Shown: positions 1 to 7,710, numbered from the stretch's first letter. The stretch: DNA of 12,274 bases from an uncultured Clostridia bacterium (GCA_937919155.1 CALFPM010000040.1:1-12274), one strand, 5' to 3'. Notes: generated from the letters alone by a model not told the origin. Program-made: numbers and translations.

Positions 1-212
1 TGTCCTCTGTCGTCAGGAGGACCGCCCACACCTGCGAGTTCGTGAAGAGAAGGTTCAAATTCAAATCTTCCTCTTACAAACGAAGATGCAGAACCGCCGG
101 GAATGTTGTGTCTTTCAAGGAGAAGAGTTGATAATCCTTCTCTTGCACAAGTTGCTGCCGCGGCAAGTCCGCCGTTACCGGCACCGATAATGATGACATC
201 ATATTTTTTCAT
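1..212 (-). CDS. FAD-dependent oxidoreductase, phytoene desaturase-like (N-terminal 70 residues; cut by window edge)
   Basis: Only the N-terminus is in the window. It starts at ATG 212-210, eight bases-scale downstream of a GGAGGCGG ribosome binding site (217-224). Residues 5-20 form a Rossmann dinucleotide-binding loop, IGAGNGGLAAA, followed by an acidic residue (E33 in LLLERHN) that normally binds the FAD ribose. The next stretch, PGGSASSF then FEFEPSLHEL, is the pattern of the phytoene desaturase / retinol saturase-like family of NAD(P)/FAD oxidoreductases (COG1233). Such enzymes desaturate or isomerise isoprenoid or other hydrophobic substrates, but many family members in Clostridia have no known substrate, and the catalytic part lies outside the window. 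The gene is divergent from the purine operon and has its own promoter (253-282). Family assignment is fairly secure; the reaction is not. Confidence 0.85.
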   Translation of the reverse strand, partial: MKKYDVIIIGAGNGGLAAAATCAREGLSTLLLERHNIPGGSASSFVRGRFEFEPSLHELAGVGGPPDDRG

Positions 213-252
213 TTAACCGCCTCCGATTTGTTGTTGCGTTAAATTTTCTTTA

Positions 253-282
253 ATTATATACCCAAATATTATTAAAAGTCAA
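253..282 (-). promoter_or_regulatory. Sigma-A-type promoter for the FAD oxidoreductase
   Basis: On the minus strand TTGACT (277-282, 5 of 6 to TTGACA) is followed after 18 bases by a perfect TATAAT (253-258). Transcription would start near 246, giving a leader of about 34 bases that ends in the GGAGGCGG ribosome binding site. Confidence 0.7.
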
Positions 283-300
283 TTGAATTAGACAAACACC

Positions 301-328
301 TTCACAATGCTACAAAATATGATAAAAT
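301..328 (+). promoter_or_regulatory. Candidate promoter 1 for the xpt-transporter operon
   Basis: TTCACA (301-306) and TAAAAT (323-328), each 5 of 6 to consensus, are 16 bases apart. The DNA is very AT-rich, so chance matches are likely. It would give a leader of about 65 bases before xpt. Confidence 0.4.
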
Positions 329-340
329 GTTAAAATTTTC

Positions 341-369
341 TTGCTTTTTGCTTTTATATATTTTATAAT
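341..369 (+). promoter_or_regulatory. Candidate promoter 2 for the xpt-transporter operon
   Basis: A perfect TATAAT (364-369) lies 17 bases after a weak TTGCTT (341-346). Transcription would start about 10 bases before the AGGAG ribosome binding site at 385-389, leaving no room for a leader riboswitch. It competes with the candidate at 301-328; the sequence alone does not decide. Confidence 0.4.
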
Positions 370-400
370 TATTTTATAATTTTTAGGAGATGAAAAAGCA

Positions 401-970
401 ATGGAACTGCTTAAGAAAAAAATTCTTGAAGAAGGAAAAGCCGTCGGAACGGATGTTGTAAAAGTTGATATGTTTCTTAATCATCAGATTGATGTAGACC
501 TTCTTTACGAAATCGGCAAAGAGTTCCGCAGAATTTTTGATTCGAACAATATCACAAAAATACTTACAATTGAAGCTTCCGGAATAGGCATTGCATGCAT
601 TGCTGCACAATTTTTTTCCGTCCCTGTCGTTTTTGCAAAAAAAGGCGCAAACAAAAATGTCGGAGACAACATATATAAAGCAGATGTTTATTCATTTACA
701 AAGGGAGTTACAACAACTATCGGTATTTCAAAGGATTATATTAACGAAAACGATAACATACTTATTATAGATGATTTTATGGCGAACGGTAAGGCTGTTC
801 ACGGATTGATCAATATTATTAATCAAGCAGGAGCCAAGGTTGAGGGTATCGGCATTGTTATTGAAAAGGGCTTTCAGCCCGGCGGTGATGCCTTGCGTTC
901 ACTTGGTTACCGTGTTGAATCACTTGCGGTTATTAAATCCATTGACAACGGAAATGTTGTTTTTGGATAA
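401..970 (+). CDS. xpt: Xanthine phosphoribosyltransferase
   Basis: Cytoplasmic purine-salvage enzyme that joins xanthine to PRPP to give XMP, which feeds GMP synthesis. The 189 residues match the usual length of about 190. The PRPP-binding signature is clear: IIDDFMANGKA at residues 122-132. Family hallmarks EASGI (58-62), VFAKK (77-81) and IEKGFQPGG (154-162) are also in place; these separate Xpt from the adenine and hypoxanthine enzymes. The start ATG follows AGGAG (385-389) by 11 bases; an ATG at 390 is out of frame. It is the first gene of the operon, with 27 bases to the lipoprotein gene, and its product points to purines as the substrate of the downstream transporter. No purine riboswitch was found in front of it, although xpt in related bacteria is often controlled by one. 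Confidence 0.95.
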   Translation: MELLKKKILEEGKAVGTDVVKVDMFLNHQIDVDLLYEIGKEFRRIFDSNNITKILTIEASGIGIACIAAQFFSVPVVFAKKGANKNVGDNIYKADVYSFTKGVTTTIGISKDYINENDNILIIDDFMANGKAVHGLINIINQAGAKVEGIGIVIEKGFQPGGDALRSLGYRVESLAVIKSIDNGNVVFG

Positions 971-997
971 TTATAAAAAAATCAGGAGGCAAACAAA

Positions 998-2182
998 ATG
1001 AAGAATCTCAAGAAAATTCTCGCACTCATCCTCTCCCTTGCTCTCGTTTTCGGTCTTGCAGCTTGCGGCGGTAACGGCGAGAAAGAAACACAGGACCCCG
1101 AAACCAAGCTTAAAGTCGGTTTCATCTTCCTTCACGATGAAAACTCAACCTACGATAATAACTTCATCAAGGCCGCAAAAGCTGCTTGTGAAGCTCTTAA
1201 CGTAGAATTCGTTCCCAAGGTTAATGTTCCTGAAGGCGCTGAGTGCAAAGAAGCAGCTCTTGACCTTGTAGACAGTGGTTGTTCAATCGTTTTTGCTGAC
1301 AGCTTCGGTCATGAACCTTATATGATGGAAGCTGCAAAAGAATGCCCTGATGTTCAGTTTTGTCATGCAACAGGCACAAACGCTCACCTTTCAGACCTTC
1401 CCAATTTCCACAACGCTTTTGCTTCAATCTATGAAGGCCGTTACCTTGCGGGTGTTGCTGCAGGTATGAAGCTTAATGAAATGATTGCTGCAGGCGAAAT
1501 CAAAGCTGAAGAAGCAAAGATGGGTTATGTTGGCGCTTGGACATATGCAGAAGTTGTTTCAGGCTACTCATCATTCTATCTTGGTGCAAAGTCCGTTTGT
1601 CCCTCTGTTACTATGGACGTTCAGTTCACAGGCAGTTGGTATGACGAAATGGCAGAGAAGGAAGCTGCTGAGCTTCTTATCAACAGCGGTTGTGTTCTTA
1701 TCAGCCAGCACGCTGACTCATGGGGTGCACCCACAGCTTGTGAAACAGCAGGCGTTCCCAATGTATCATACAACGGAAGCACTGTTTCAGCTTGCCCGAA
1801 CACATTCATTATTTCATCCAGAATCAACTGGGAACCCTACTTCAAGTATATGATCGAATCAGTTATAAACGGAACTGAAATTGCTGACGACTGGTGCGGC
1901 GGTATTGAAGAAAGTTCAGTTGAACTCAGCGAAATCAACGAAAAAGCTGCAGCAGCAGGTACTGCAGAAAAGATTGCAGAAGTAAAAGCAGGTCTTGCTG
2001 ACGGCTCAATCAAGGTATTTGACACATCAACATTCACAGTTAACGGTGAAGCTGTTACATCACACGTTATTGAAGAAAACGAAGTTATCAAGAACGGTGA
2101 ATTCTCAGAATCAGAATTCCGTTCAGCTCCCTACTTTGAACTCAGAATTGACGGCATCACTCTTCTTAATGAAGCATATTAA
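998..2182 (+). CDS. BMP-family ABC transporter substrate-binding lipoprotein (nucleoside/purine)
   Basis: Extracytoplasmic receptor that binds the transported nucleoside and hands it to the permeases. The N-terminus is a lipoprotein signal: MKNLKK, a hydrophobic stretch, then the lipobox LAAC with the lipid-modified Cys at residue 23, followed by a Gly/Glu-rich linker. From residue 38 the mature protein has the PF02608 (Bmp/PnrA) pattern: VGFIFLHDENSTYDNNF, then a D-x-G-C-S-I-V-F-A segment, and the GRYLAGVAAGM motif around 147-157. At 394 residues it is slightly longer than the typical 340-380. AGGAGG (984-989) lies 8 bases before the ATG. It sits between xpt and the transporter genes, which supports purine nucleosides. 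Some BMP receptors bind other ligands, so the exact ligand is inferred. A hairpin follows the stop codon. Confidence 0.93.
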   Translation: MKNLKKILALILSLALVFGLAACGGNGEKETQDPETKLKVGFIFLHDENSTYDNNFIKAAKAACEALNVEFVPKVNVPEGAECKEAALDLVDSGCSIVFADSFGHEPYMMEAAKECPDVQFCHATGTNAHLSDLPNFHNAFASIYEGRYLAGVAAGMKLNEMIAAGEIKAEEAKMGYVGAWTYAEVVSGYSSFYLGAKSVCPSVTMDVQFTGSWYDEMAEKEAAELLINSGCVLISQHADSWGAPTACETAGVPNVSYNGSTVSACPNTFIISSRINWEPYFKYMIESVINGTEIADDWCGGIEESSVELSEINEKAAAAGTAEKIAEVKAGLADGSIKVFDTSTFTVNGEAVTSHVIEENEVIKNGEFSESEFRSAPYFELRIDGITLLNEAY

Positions 2183-2197
2183 TTTTCAAATTTAATG

Positions 2198-2238
2198 ATT
2201 TAGGCGGAGGTAATACTCCGCCTAAATATTATTTTATT
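2198..2238 (+). terminator. Intra-operon hairpin, possible partial terminator
   Basis: A perfect 12-bp stem, ATTTAGGCGGAG (2198-2209) with CTCCGCCTAAAT (2216-2227), encloses a 6-base loop. The following ATTATTTTATT is T-rich but not a clean T-run. It lies 15 bases after the receptor stop codon and about 60 bases before the ATPase start. It could work as a leaky terminator or as a 3' stability hairpin that keeps receptor mRNA more abundant than transporter mRNA, a common arrangement in ABC importer operons. No convincing promoter was seen between it and the ATPase gene. Confidence 0.65.
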
Positions 2239-2286
2239 CTGAAAAGATTCTTCAATGCTTGAACAATCTTTTGAAAATAAAATTGC

Positions 2287-2292
2287 AGGAGG
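2287..2292 (+). promoter_or_regulatory. Ribosome binding site that fixes the ATPase start
   Basis: AGGAGG lies 7 bases before GTG 2300. The more upstream in-frame ATG (2255) has no comparable site, so GTG 2300 is preferred. Confidence 0.85.
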
Positions 2293-2299
2293 TAAAACA

Positions 2300-3835
2300 G
2301 TGAGCAACCCGGCTATTGAACTTAGAAATATAAGTAAATCATTTGGCAATATTGTTGCAAACAAGAATGTTTCTCTTACAGTTAACCGTGGAGAAATCCT
2401 CTCAATTCTCGGAGAAAACGGAAGCGGAAAAACAACTCTTATGAATATGATTTCGGGAATCTATTATCCTGACAGCGGTCATATATTCATCAACGGCAAA
2501 GAAGTTGTAATCAAATCACCTAAGGATGCTTTTGACTATAAAATCGGTATGATTCATCAGCATTTTAAGCTTATTGATATTTTCACTGCCGCAGAAAACA
2601 TCGTTCTCGGAATGGAAGAAAAAGGTAAATATAACCTTAAAGAAGCAACCGTGAAAATTAAATCAATAACAGAAAAATACGGATTTGATATTGATTTTAA
2701 TAAAAAAATATATGAGATGTCAGTTTCCGAAAAGCAGACCGTTGAAATTGTGAAAGTTCTTTATAAAGGTGCCGATATTCTTATTCTTGATGAACCTACA
2801 GCTGTTCTCACACCTCAGGAAACACAGAAGCTTTTCGCCGTTCTTCGCAAAATGAGAGAAAGCGGAAAATCGATTATTATCATTACTCACAAGCTTCACG
2901 AGGTTCTTTCGCTTTCAGATAAAGTTGCTGTTCTTCGCAAAGGCGAATATATCGGAACTGTAGAAACCAAAAACACGAACGAATCTGAACTTACTGAAAT
3001 GATGGTTGGTCAGAAAGTTGAGCTTAACATTGACCGAACCGACCCTGTTAATTGTGAAAAAAGAATCGAAGTTCTCAATATCAATTGTATTGACCGGGAA
3101 GGCGTAAAGATTCTCGATAATATTACATTTACAGCTTACGCAGGTGAAATACTCGGAATTGCGGGAATCGCAGGAAGCGGACAGAGAGAACTTCTTGAGT
3201 CAATTGCAGGTTTACAGAAGCTTAATGACGGTAATATTCTCTATTATGATCCTAAAACAGGCAAAATCGATAATCTCAGAGATAAGACACCTGTTCAGAT
3301 CAAAGAACTTGGCGTCAGACTTTCTTTTGTTCCCGAAGACAGACTTGGTATGGGTCTTGTCGGCAATATGGATATTGTTGACAATATGATGCTCAGAAGC
3401 TACAAAAAGGGAAAATCGCTTTTTGTAGACAGAAAACAACCTAAAAATCTTGCAAAAAAGATAATCGAAGATCTTGGCGTTGTTACACCGGGAACTTCAA
3501 CACCTGTCAGAAGACTTTCGGGAGGCAACGTTCAGAAGATTCTTGTTGGCAGAGAAATTGCTGCCTCCCCTACCGTTCTTATGGCTGCATATCCCGTAAG
3601 AGGTCTTGATATTAATTCATCATATCTTATTTATAACCTTTTAAATGAACAAAAGAAAAACGGTGTTGCCGTTATCTTTGTAGGCGAAGATCTTGATGTT
3701 CTTCTTGAACTTTGCGATAAAATTATGGTTATCAGTTCAGGTCAGATTTCAGGAATTGTAGACGCAAGAACTGCAACCAAAGAACAGCTCGGTCTTCTTA
3801 TGACTAAGCACGGGGGTGAAAACAATGAGCAATAA
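2300..3835 (+). CDS. Nucleoside ABC transporter ATP-binding protein (two fused NBDs)
   Basis: Energises the BMP-type nucleoside importer from the cytoplasmic face. With start GTG 2300 it has 511 residues, the usual size of NupA/YufO-like proteins. The first NBD is complete: Walker A GENGSGKT (38-45), signature MSVSEKQ (140-146), Walker B ILILDEP (160-166, catalytic E165) and switch His197. The second NBD is degenerate at its own site: the Walker A position reads GIAGSGQ (289-295, Lys replaced by Gln) and Walker B reads VLMAAYP (426-432), without the Asp-Glu pair, while its signature LSGGN (406-410) is intact. One working and one silent ATP site is typical of this and the sugar-type (RbsA/MglA) family. 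Its end overlaps the next gene by 11 bases. A start at 2255 would add 15 residues and is less likely. Confidence 0.94.
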   Translation: MSNPAIELRNISKSFGNIVANKNVSLTVNRGEILSILGENGSGKTTLMNMISGIYYPDSGHIFINGKEVVIKSPKDAFDYKIGMIHQHFKLIDIFTAAENIVLGMEEKGKYNLKEATVKIKSITEKYGFDIDFNKKIYEMSVSEKQTVEIVKVLYKGADILILDEPTAVLTPQETQKLFAVLRKMRESGKSIIIITHKLHEVLSLSDKVAVLRKGEYIGTVETKNTNESELTEMMVGQKVELNIDRTDPVNCEKRIEVLNINCIDREGVKILDNITFTAYAGEILGIAGIAGSGQRELLESIAGLQKLNDGNILYYDPKTGKIDNLRDKTPVQIKELGVRLSFVPEDRLGMGLVGNMDIVDNMMLRSYKKGKSLFVDRKQPKNLAKKIIEDLGVVTPGTSTPVRRLSGGNVQKILVGREIAASPTVLMAAYPVRGLDINSSYLIYNLLNEQKKNGVAVIFVGEDLDVLLELCDKIMVISSGQISGIVDARTATKEQLGLLMTKHGGENNEQ

Positions 3836-4931
3836 TAAAGTTCACGAGCCTCTTTTTCATATTGTCAAACGCGGTGCATTGCCGTTCTGGCTCAGTTCAT
3901 TAATAAGAGTTTTGTCAATAGTTGCAGCTCTTGTTGTTTGCGGAATTGTAACAATAGTTCTCACAGGAGAAAATCCGATTAAAATATACACAACAATGAT
4001 TGAAGGTGCAATCGGTTCAGAAAGAAGAATCTGGTCCCTTTTCCAGAATGTTGCTATTTTACTTTGCATTTCACTTGCAGTAACCCCTGCTTTTAAAATG
4101 AAATTCTGGAACATCGGTGCAGAGGGTCAGGTGCTTATGGGCGGTCTTGCAACTGCAGCTTGTATGATTTACTTTGGTGAATCTCTTCATCCCATAATTC
4201 TTTTTCCTGTTATGATTATTGCGAGTGTTCTTGCTGCTGCAATCTGGGCAATCATTCCTGCGTTTTTCAAAGCCCATTGGAACACGAACGAAACACTCTT
4301 TACTTTGATGATGAACTACATTGCAATGCAAATTGTTTCATACTTTGTATTTCTTCATTCAAATCCTGTCGGCTCGGGAAAGATCGGTATTATTAACAGC
4401 GCAACAGAGGCGGGTTGGCTTCCGAAAATCGGCGGTAAGACATATTTGTTCAACATTATTATCGTTGCGATTCTGACTGTCGGAATGTATATTTACCTGA
4501 AGTACAATAAACACGGCTATGAAATCTCAGTTGTCGGTGAAAGTGAAAACACAGCAAAGTACATCGGAATAAATGTTAAAAAAGTAATAATGAGAACAAT
4601 GTTCCTGTCGGGCGCAATATGCGGTATTGCAGGTCTTCTTCTTGTTGCAGGCACAGATCATTCAATTGCAAAAGAAACAGTTGACAGCCGCGGATTCACC
4701 GCAATTATGGTGTCCTGGCTTGCGAAATTCAACCCCATATTTATGATTCTTACATCGTTGTTAATTGTTTTTCTTGAAAAAGGTGCAAGTCAGATTTCCA
4801 CTGACTTCGGCTTAAATGACTCGTTTTCCGAAATACTTACGGGTATTATAATTTTCTTTATTATTGGCAGTGAATTTTTTGTAAACTATACAATTAAATT
4901 CCGCCACAAAGATAAGGAGGCGGTCAAATAA
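3825..4931 (+). CDS. Nucleoside ABC transporter permease 1
   Basis: Integral membrane permease of the BPD_transp_2 (PF02653) family, NupB/YufP-like, forming the channel together with the next gene product. It has 368 residues and many hydrophobic segments, starting with the helix at about 20-48 after a short polar N-terminus. The family hallmark FWNIGAEGQVLMG is at about residues 88-100, followed by further membrane helices and the cytoplasmic VVGESENTAKYIGINV loop (around 232-247) that contacts the ATPase in this family. ATG 3825 is chosen because GGGGGTG (3812-3818) lies a suitable distance ahead. An in-frame GTG at 3816 falls inside that site. It overlaps the ATPase gene by 11 bases and the next permease by one base (TAATG), so translation is probably coupled. 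Confidence 0.94.
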   Translation: MSNNKVHEPLFHIVKRGALPFWLSSLIRVLSIVAALVVCGIVTIVLTGENPIKIYTTMIEGAIGSERRIWSLFQNVAILLCISLAVTPAFKMKFWNIGAEGQVLMGGLATAACMIYFGESLHPIILFPVMIIASVLAAAIWAIIPAFFKAHWNTNETLFTLMMNYIAMQIVSYFVFLHSNPVGSGKIGIINSATEAGWLPKIGGKTYLFNIIIVAILTVGMYIYLKYNKHGYEISVVGESENTAKYIGINVKKVIMRTMFLSGAICGIAGLLLVAGTDHSIAKETVDSRGFTAIMVSWLAKFNPIFMILTSLLIVFLEKGASQISTDFGLNDSFSEILTGIIIFFIIGSEFFVNYTIKFRHKDKEAVK

Positions 4932-5908
4932 TGATTATAGCTTTTATTCAGAGAGCAATTGTTCAGGGTATTCCCCTTCTTTTCGGCTCAACAGGTGAAA
5001 TCATAACCGAAAAAGCAGGACATCTTAATCTCGGCACTGCCGGTGTTATGTATGTCGGAGGCATTTCAGGTGTTATCGGTGCATTTATTTATGAAAATTC
5101 AGTTGAAACCATTAATCCGTTTCTCGCAGTTCTTATTCCTGTTTTAACTTCAATTCTCGGTTCACTGATTATGGGACTTATTTATTCTGTTCTTACCGTT
5201 ACATTGAGAGCTAATCAGAATGTTACAGGTCTTGCGCTCACAACATTCGGCGTTGGTGTCGGTAACTTTTTCGGAGGCTCTCTTATAAAACTCACAAACA
5301 GTGAACTTCCCTCAATCACACTCACTGCAACAAGCAATTGTTTTAAAACATCAATTCCTTTTGCCGATAAGCTTGGTTGGTTCGGCGATATTTTCTTGTC
5401 ATACAGTTTTCTTGCTTATGTTGCCATTGTTATTGCACTTGCAGCCACCTATTTCTTCAATAAGACCAAGGCAGGTCTCAGTTTGAGAGCTGTTGGCGAA
5501 AATCCCGCAACAGCTGATGCAGCAGGCATTAATGTTTCCAAGTATAAATATGTTGCAACATGTATCGGCAGTGTGATTGCCGGACTTGGCGGACTTTATT
5601 ATGTTATGGACTATGCTTGCGGTGTCTGGTCAAACGATGGATTCGGCGACAGAGGTTGGCTTGCCATTGCTCTTGTTATTTTCGCTGTATGGAGACCCAA
5701 TCTCAGCATTTTAGGTTCTATACTTTTCGGCGGACTCCTTGTTGTTCACAACTACATTCCCAATCTTACGATGGCTTCACAGGAAATTTTCAAAATGACA
5801 CCTTATGTTGTTACAATTGTTGTTCTTGTAATTGTAAGTATGCGCCGCAAGCGCGAAAATCTCCCCCCCGCAAGCCTTGGACTTTCCTATTTCAGAGAAG
5901 AAAGATAA
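4931..5908 (+). CDS. Nucleoside ABC transporter permease 2
   Basis: Second permease of the importer, NupC/YufQ-like (PF02653), 325 residues, the usual length for this partner. The N-terminal hallmark GEIITEKAGHLNLGTAGVM (about residues 22-40) and the cytoplasmic RAVGENPATADAAGINV segment (about 188-204) are typical. The remainder is a series of hydrophobic helices, ending with a basic, polar C-terminus. AAGGAGG (4914-4920) within the previous gene lies 10 bases before ATG 4931; the stop of the first permease and this start share one base. It is the last gene of the operon and is followed directly by a strong terminator. Confidence 0.94.
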   Translation: MIIAFIQRAIVQGIPLLFGSTGEIITEKAGHLNLGTAGVMYVGGISGVIGAFIYENSVETINPFLAVLIPVLTSILGSLIMGLIYSVLTVTLRANQNVTGLALTTFGVGVGNFFGGSLIKLTNSELPSITLTATSNCFKTSIPFADKLGWFGDIFLSYSFLAYVAIVIALAATYFFNKTKAGLSLRAVGENPATADAAGINVSKYKYVATCIGSVIAGLGGLYYVMDYACGVWSNDGFGDRGWLAIALVIFAVWRPNLSILGSILFGGLLVVHNYIPNLTMASQEIFKMTPYVVTIVVLVIVSMRRKRENLPPASLGLSYFREER

Positions 5909-5909
5909 C

Positions 5910-5939
5910 AAAAAACCAGCCTGCAAAGGCTGGTTTTTT
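5910..5939. terminator. Bidirectional Rho-independent terminator
   Basis: A perfect 12-bp stem, AAAAAACCAGCC with GGCTGGTTTTTT, has a 6-base loop (5922-5927). The T-run serves the purine transporter operon on the plus strand. On the minus strand the complement of the A-run makes a second T-run, serving the convergent CHAP-domain gene that ends at 5950. Confidence 0.93.
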
Positions 5940-5949
5940 CTTTAATTAA

Positions 5950-6801
5950 TTATGCAACAGGTTCAGTGGGAACAACAGGTTCAACAGGCGGTTCATATGT
6001 AAATAGAATTTTAAAAATTTCAAACACAACGCTGAGTTTAGGAAGGAAAGAAATTACTTTTGAATAAAGGTATTTAACAAATGAGGGGCTGAGCTTATCT
6101 GCTAATGTGTATAATGAACCCATAAGACCCTGACTGCTTGCGTAATCCGGATGAGCATATCCGACTATAGTTGCTCTTGTGCTTTCAACAGGTCTTGTTT
6201 TTTCGGTTACATATTCAGAGCCGTTATAATTGAGATCCGATGTGTTTCCGCCAATGCACTTAACATGCGCTTTCTTATTGATTGTGATAAATCCTGTTTC
6301 GGTTACGATATCAACATGATGAACATCATCAGTTCCATCATTAGCAGTGTTCAGGAAGAGAATATCGCCCTTCTGAGGGATATAATCACTCGTTGCGGGA
6401 TAAAACTGACCTTTGTTGTTGAACCAATCTCTCATTACACCTACAGACGATCTTTTGGGAATTGCTGTTCCGAGAGCGCCTGCTTCATTGGCACACCACG
6501 ACACGAAAATGGAGCACCAATATGCATCAGTCTCCCAACCGTAATACCATGTGGTGAACTCATTTATATTGCTGGGATAATAACCGATTTTGGATCTGGC
6601 AATTTCAACGATTTTTTCAGGAATATCAACAATTTCAGATTCATCAACGATCACTTCATCGTCAGCAGGAACAGCGGTCTGAGCAATATTGTTTTTCTTG
6701 AAAACATCTGTTGCAGCAAAAGATGAAACGGAAATTCCGATTAATGTTGCAATTACAAGTGCAACAGAAATGATTTTCAGGATTATGTTTTTGAAATTCA
6801 T
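5950..6801 (-). CDS. Secreted CHAP-domain protein, probable peptidoglycan amidase/endopeptidase
   Basis: A 283-residue protein with a Sec signal peptide (basic MNFKNIILK, hydrophobic core, cleavage expected after SSFA near residue 29). After an acidic linker (45-60) a CHAP-like papain-fold domain spans about 62-220. The catalytic Cys is probably C96 in YWCSIFVSWC, the His is H162 in HHVDIVTE and the polar third residue is N186 in GGNTSD; the QKGDILFL strand (143-150) is also typical. Such domains cut amide bonds in peptidoglycan. The C-terminal 60 residues are predicted amphipathic or hydrophobic (KYLYSKVISFLPKLSVVFEI), ending in a short Pro-rich tail, and may attach the protein to membrane or wall. 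The start follows AAGAGGTG (6809-6816) and the gene has its own promoter. A wall-remodelling role is inferred; a defence or bacteriocin-like role is not excluded. Confidence 0.85.
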   Translation of the reverse strand: MNFKNIILKIISVALVIATLIGISVSSFAATDVFKKNNIAQTAVPADDEVIVDESEIVDIPEKIVEIARSKIGYYPSNINEFTTWYYGWETDAYWCSIFVSWCANEAGALGTAIPKRSSVGVMRDWFNNKGQFYPATSDYIPQKGDILFLNTANDGTDDVHHVDIVTETGFITINKKAHVKCIGGNTSDLNYNGSEYVTEKTRPVESTRATIVGYAHPDYASSQGLMGSLYTLADKLSPSFVKYLYSKVISFLPKLSVVFEIFKILFTYEPPVEPVVPTEPVA

Positions 6802-6826
6802 TTGAACACACCTCTTTCAGACAGTA

Positions 6827-6855
6827 ATTATAACATTATTTTACAGTTTTAGCAA
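6827..6855 (-). promoter_or_regulatory. Extended -10 promoter for the CHAP-domain gene
   Basis: On the minus strand TTGCTA (6850-6855) and a perfect TATAAT (6827-6832) are 17 bases apart, and a TG one base before the -10 makes it an extended -10 site. The predicted start near 6820 is just before the ribosome binding site, so the leader is very short. This allows the gene to be expressed separately from the upstream membrane-protein gene. Confidence 0.75.
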
Positions 6856-6873
6856 TACAATATTCCATTAATA

Positions 6874-7569
6874 TTATTTATCTTTTTTCTTTCTCTTGCT
6901 GAGAAAAATTGAAGCGCCAATTGCAAAAAGCAGCGCAGGAAGTGCATATAGATAAGAAAGAGGATTGGTTAGATCGCCATAGACACCAACAATACTCCAA
7001 AGAACATTAAGAACAAGCATACCCAAGTTTGAAGCAACAAAATATTTTCCGAAAGGAATGTTTAATGCGCCGAAGATAAGACTGCTCAAATCTGAGGGCA
7101 TAAAACCTCCTGCTTTAAAAACAAAAACTACCTCGAATGAATTCTCGCCGGCAAAACTGTCAAGCTTTTGAATGGCTTTGAATCTGCCCTTAAGTGATTC
7201 TACCATATCTGCACCTGTAAACTTTCCGAGGAAATACGGAAGAATCAGACTGGCAGCAGTAGCAATAAAGTTAACAATAACAGCGATAAGCAAATTATTA
7301 AAAACTATTCCTGACAGCACAAATAAAACCGCAGGCGGGAAAATAAGCGCAAAAGACTTAACAACACTGAAACCGACCATTATCAGTGCCATTGTAAAAG
7401 TCCCGCCGACAAGATACTGCGTCAATGCATCAACGTTTTTAACTGATATGTTATTTTTCTTCAGAAAAATTACGCAAAGTACAACCATTGCGAGCATAAA
7501 AACAAAGGATAAAATCTGAAGTATTTTTATTAATTTATCATAATTCTTTTTTGATTTTTCATTCGTCAT
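6874..7569 (-). CDS. VTT-domain (TVP38/TMEM64, DedA-like) membrane protein
   Basis: Integral membrane protein of 231 residues. A polar, basic N-terminus (residues 1-14) precedes a first helix (about 15-37), then further helices near 55-75, 80-105, 145-170, 178-197 and 203-223, ending in a basic tail (SKRKKKDK). The VTT core is seen in FPPAVLFVLSGIVF (77-90), PYFLGKFTG (111-119) and the re-entrant segment around GGFMPSDLSSLIFG (154-167). DedA/VTT proteins are linked to lipid carrier or phospholipid movement and membrane homeostasis; the substrate here is unknown. ATG 7569 is chosen over the in-frame GTG 7578 because the GTG lies in the AAGGTGA ribosome binding site (7575-7581). It has its own promoter behind the upstream hydrolase terminator. 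No terminator was seen between it and the CHAP gene, so read-through is possible. Confidence 0.85.
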   Translation of the reverse strand: MTNEKSKKNYDKLIKILQILSFVFMLAMVVLCVIFLKKNNISVKNVDALTQYLVGGTFTMALIMVGFSVVKSFALIFPPAVLFVLSGIVFNNLLIAVIVNFIATAASLILPYFLGKFTGADMVESLKGRFKAIQKLDSFAGENSFEVVFVFKAGGFMPSDLSSLIFGALNIPFGKYFVASNLGMLVLNVLWSIVGVYGDLTNPLSYLYALPALLFAIGASIFLSKRKKKDK

Positions 7570-7625
7570 ATCAATCACCTTCAGTATATCTTTGATTTGT
7601 TTATGTTATGTTTTCATTTGTTATG

Positions 7626-7651
7626 ACAGAAAAGACGGCATCTTTATCTGT
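7626..7651 (-). other. Small hairpin in the leader of the VTT gene
   Basis: Arms ACAGAAAAGA (7626-7635) and TCTTTATCTGT (7641-7651) pair over 10 bp with one bulged base and a 5-base loop. It lies near the 5' end of the predicted transcript. It has no T-run and its role is unknown. Confidence 0.35.
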
Positions 7652-7663
7652 TGCTATGTTTCT

Positions 7664-7691
7664 ATTATACATAATTATAATTTATTTTCAA
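7664..7691 (-). promoter_or_regulatory. Promoter for the VTT-domain gene
   Basis: On the minus strand TTGAAA (7686-7691, 5 of 6) and a perfect TATAAT (7664-7669) are 16 bases apart. It sits just after the terminator of the upstream hydrolase gene, so it can start a separate transcript with a leader of about 88 bases. Confidence 0.7.
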
Positions 7692-7710
7692 CACTTCAAG
7701 AACAAATTCG

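Noticed and set aside
290..400. Purine riboswitch before xpt
   Set aside because: No three-helix junction core or paired loops could be found by eye in this very AT-rich leader.
1485..1853. 122-codon open frame inside the receptor gene
   Set aside because: A shifted-frame shadow of a well-supported lipoprotein gene, with no ribosome binding site or domain.
2255..2299. Upstream ATG extension of the ATPase gene
   Set aside because: It would add 15 residues without homology to the family and has no good ribosome binding site; AGGAGG sits 7 bases before GTG 2300.
3816..3824. GTG start for the first permease
   Set aside because: The GTG is part of the GGGGGTG ribosome binding site for ATG 3825.
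6151..6726. 191-codon plus-strand open frame
   Set aside because: It lies entirely antisense to the CHAP-domain gene, has no ribosome binding site and no recognisable domain; the CHAP frame has motifs, signal peptide and promoter.
7570..7578. GTG start for the VTT-domain gene
   Set aside because: The GTG lies inside the AAGGTGA ribosome binding site of ATG 7569.
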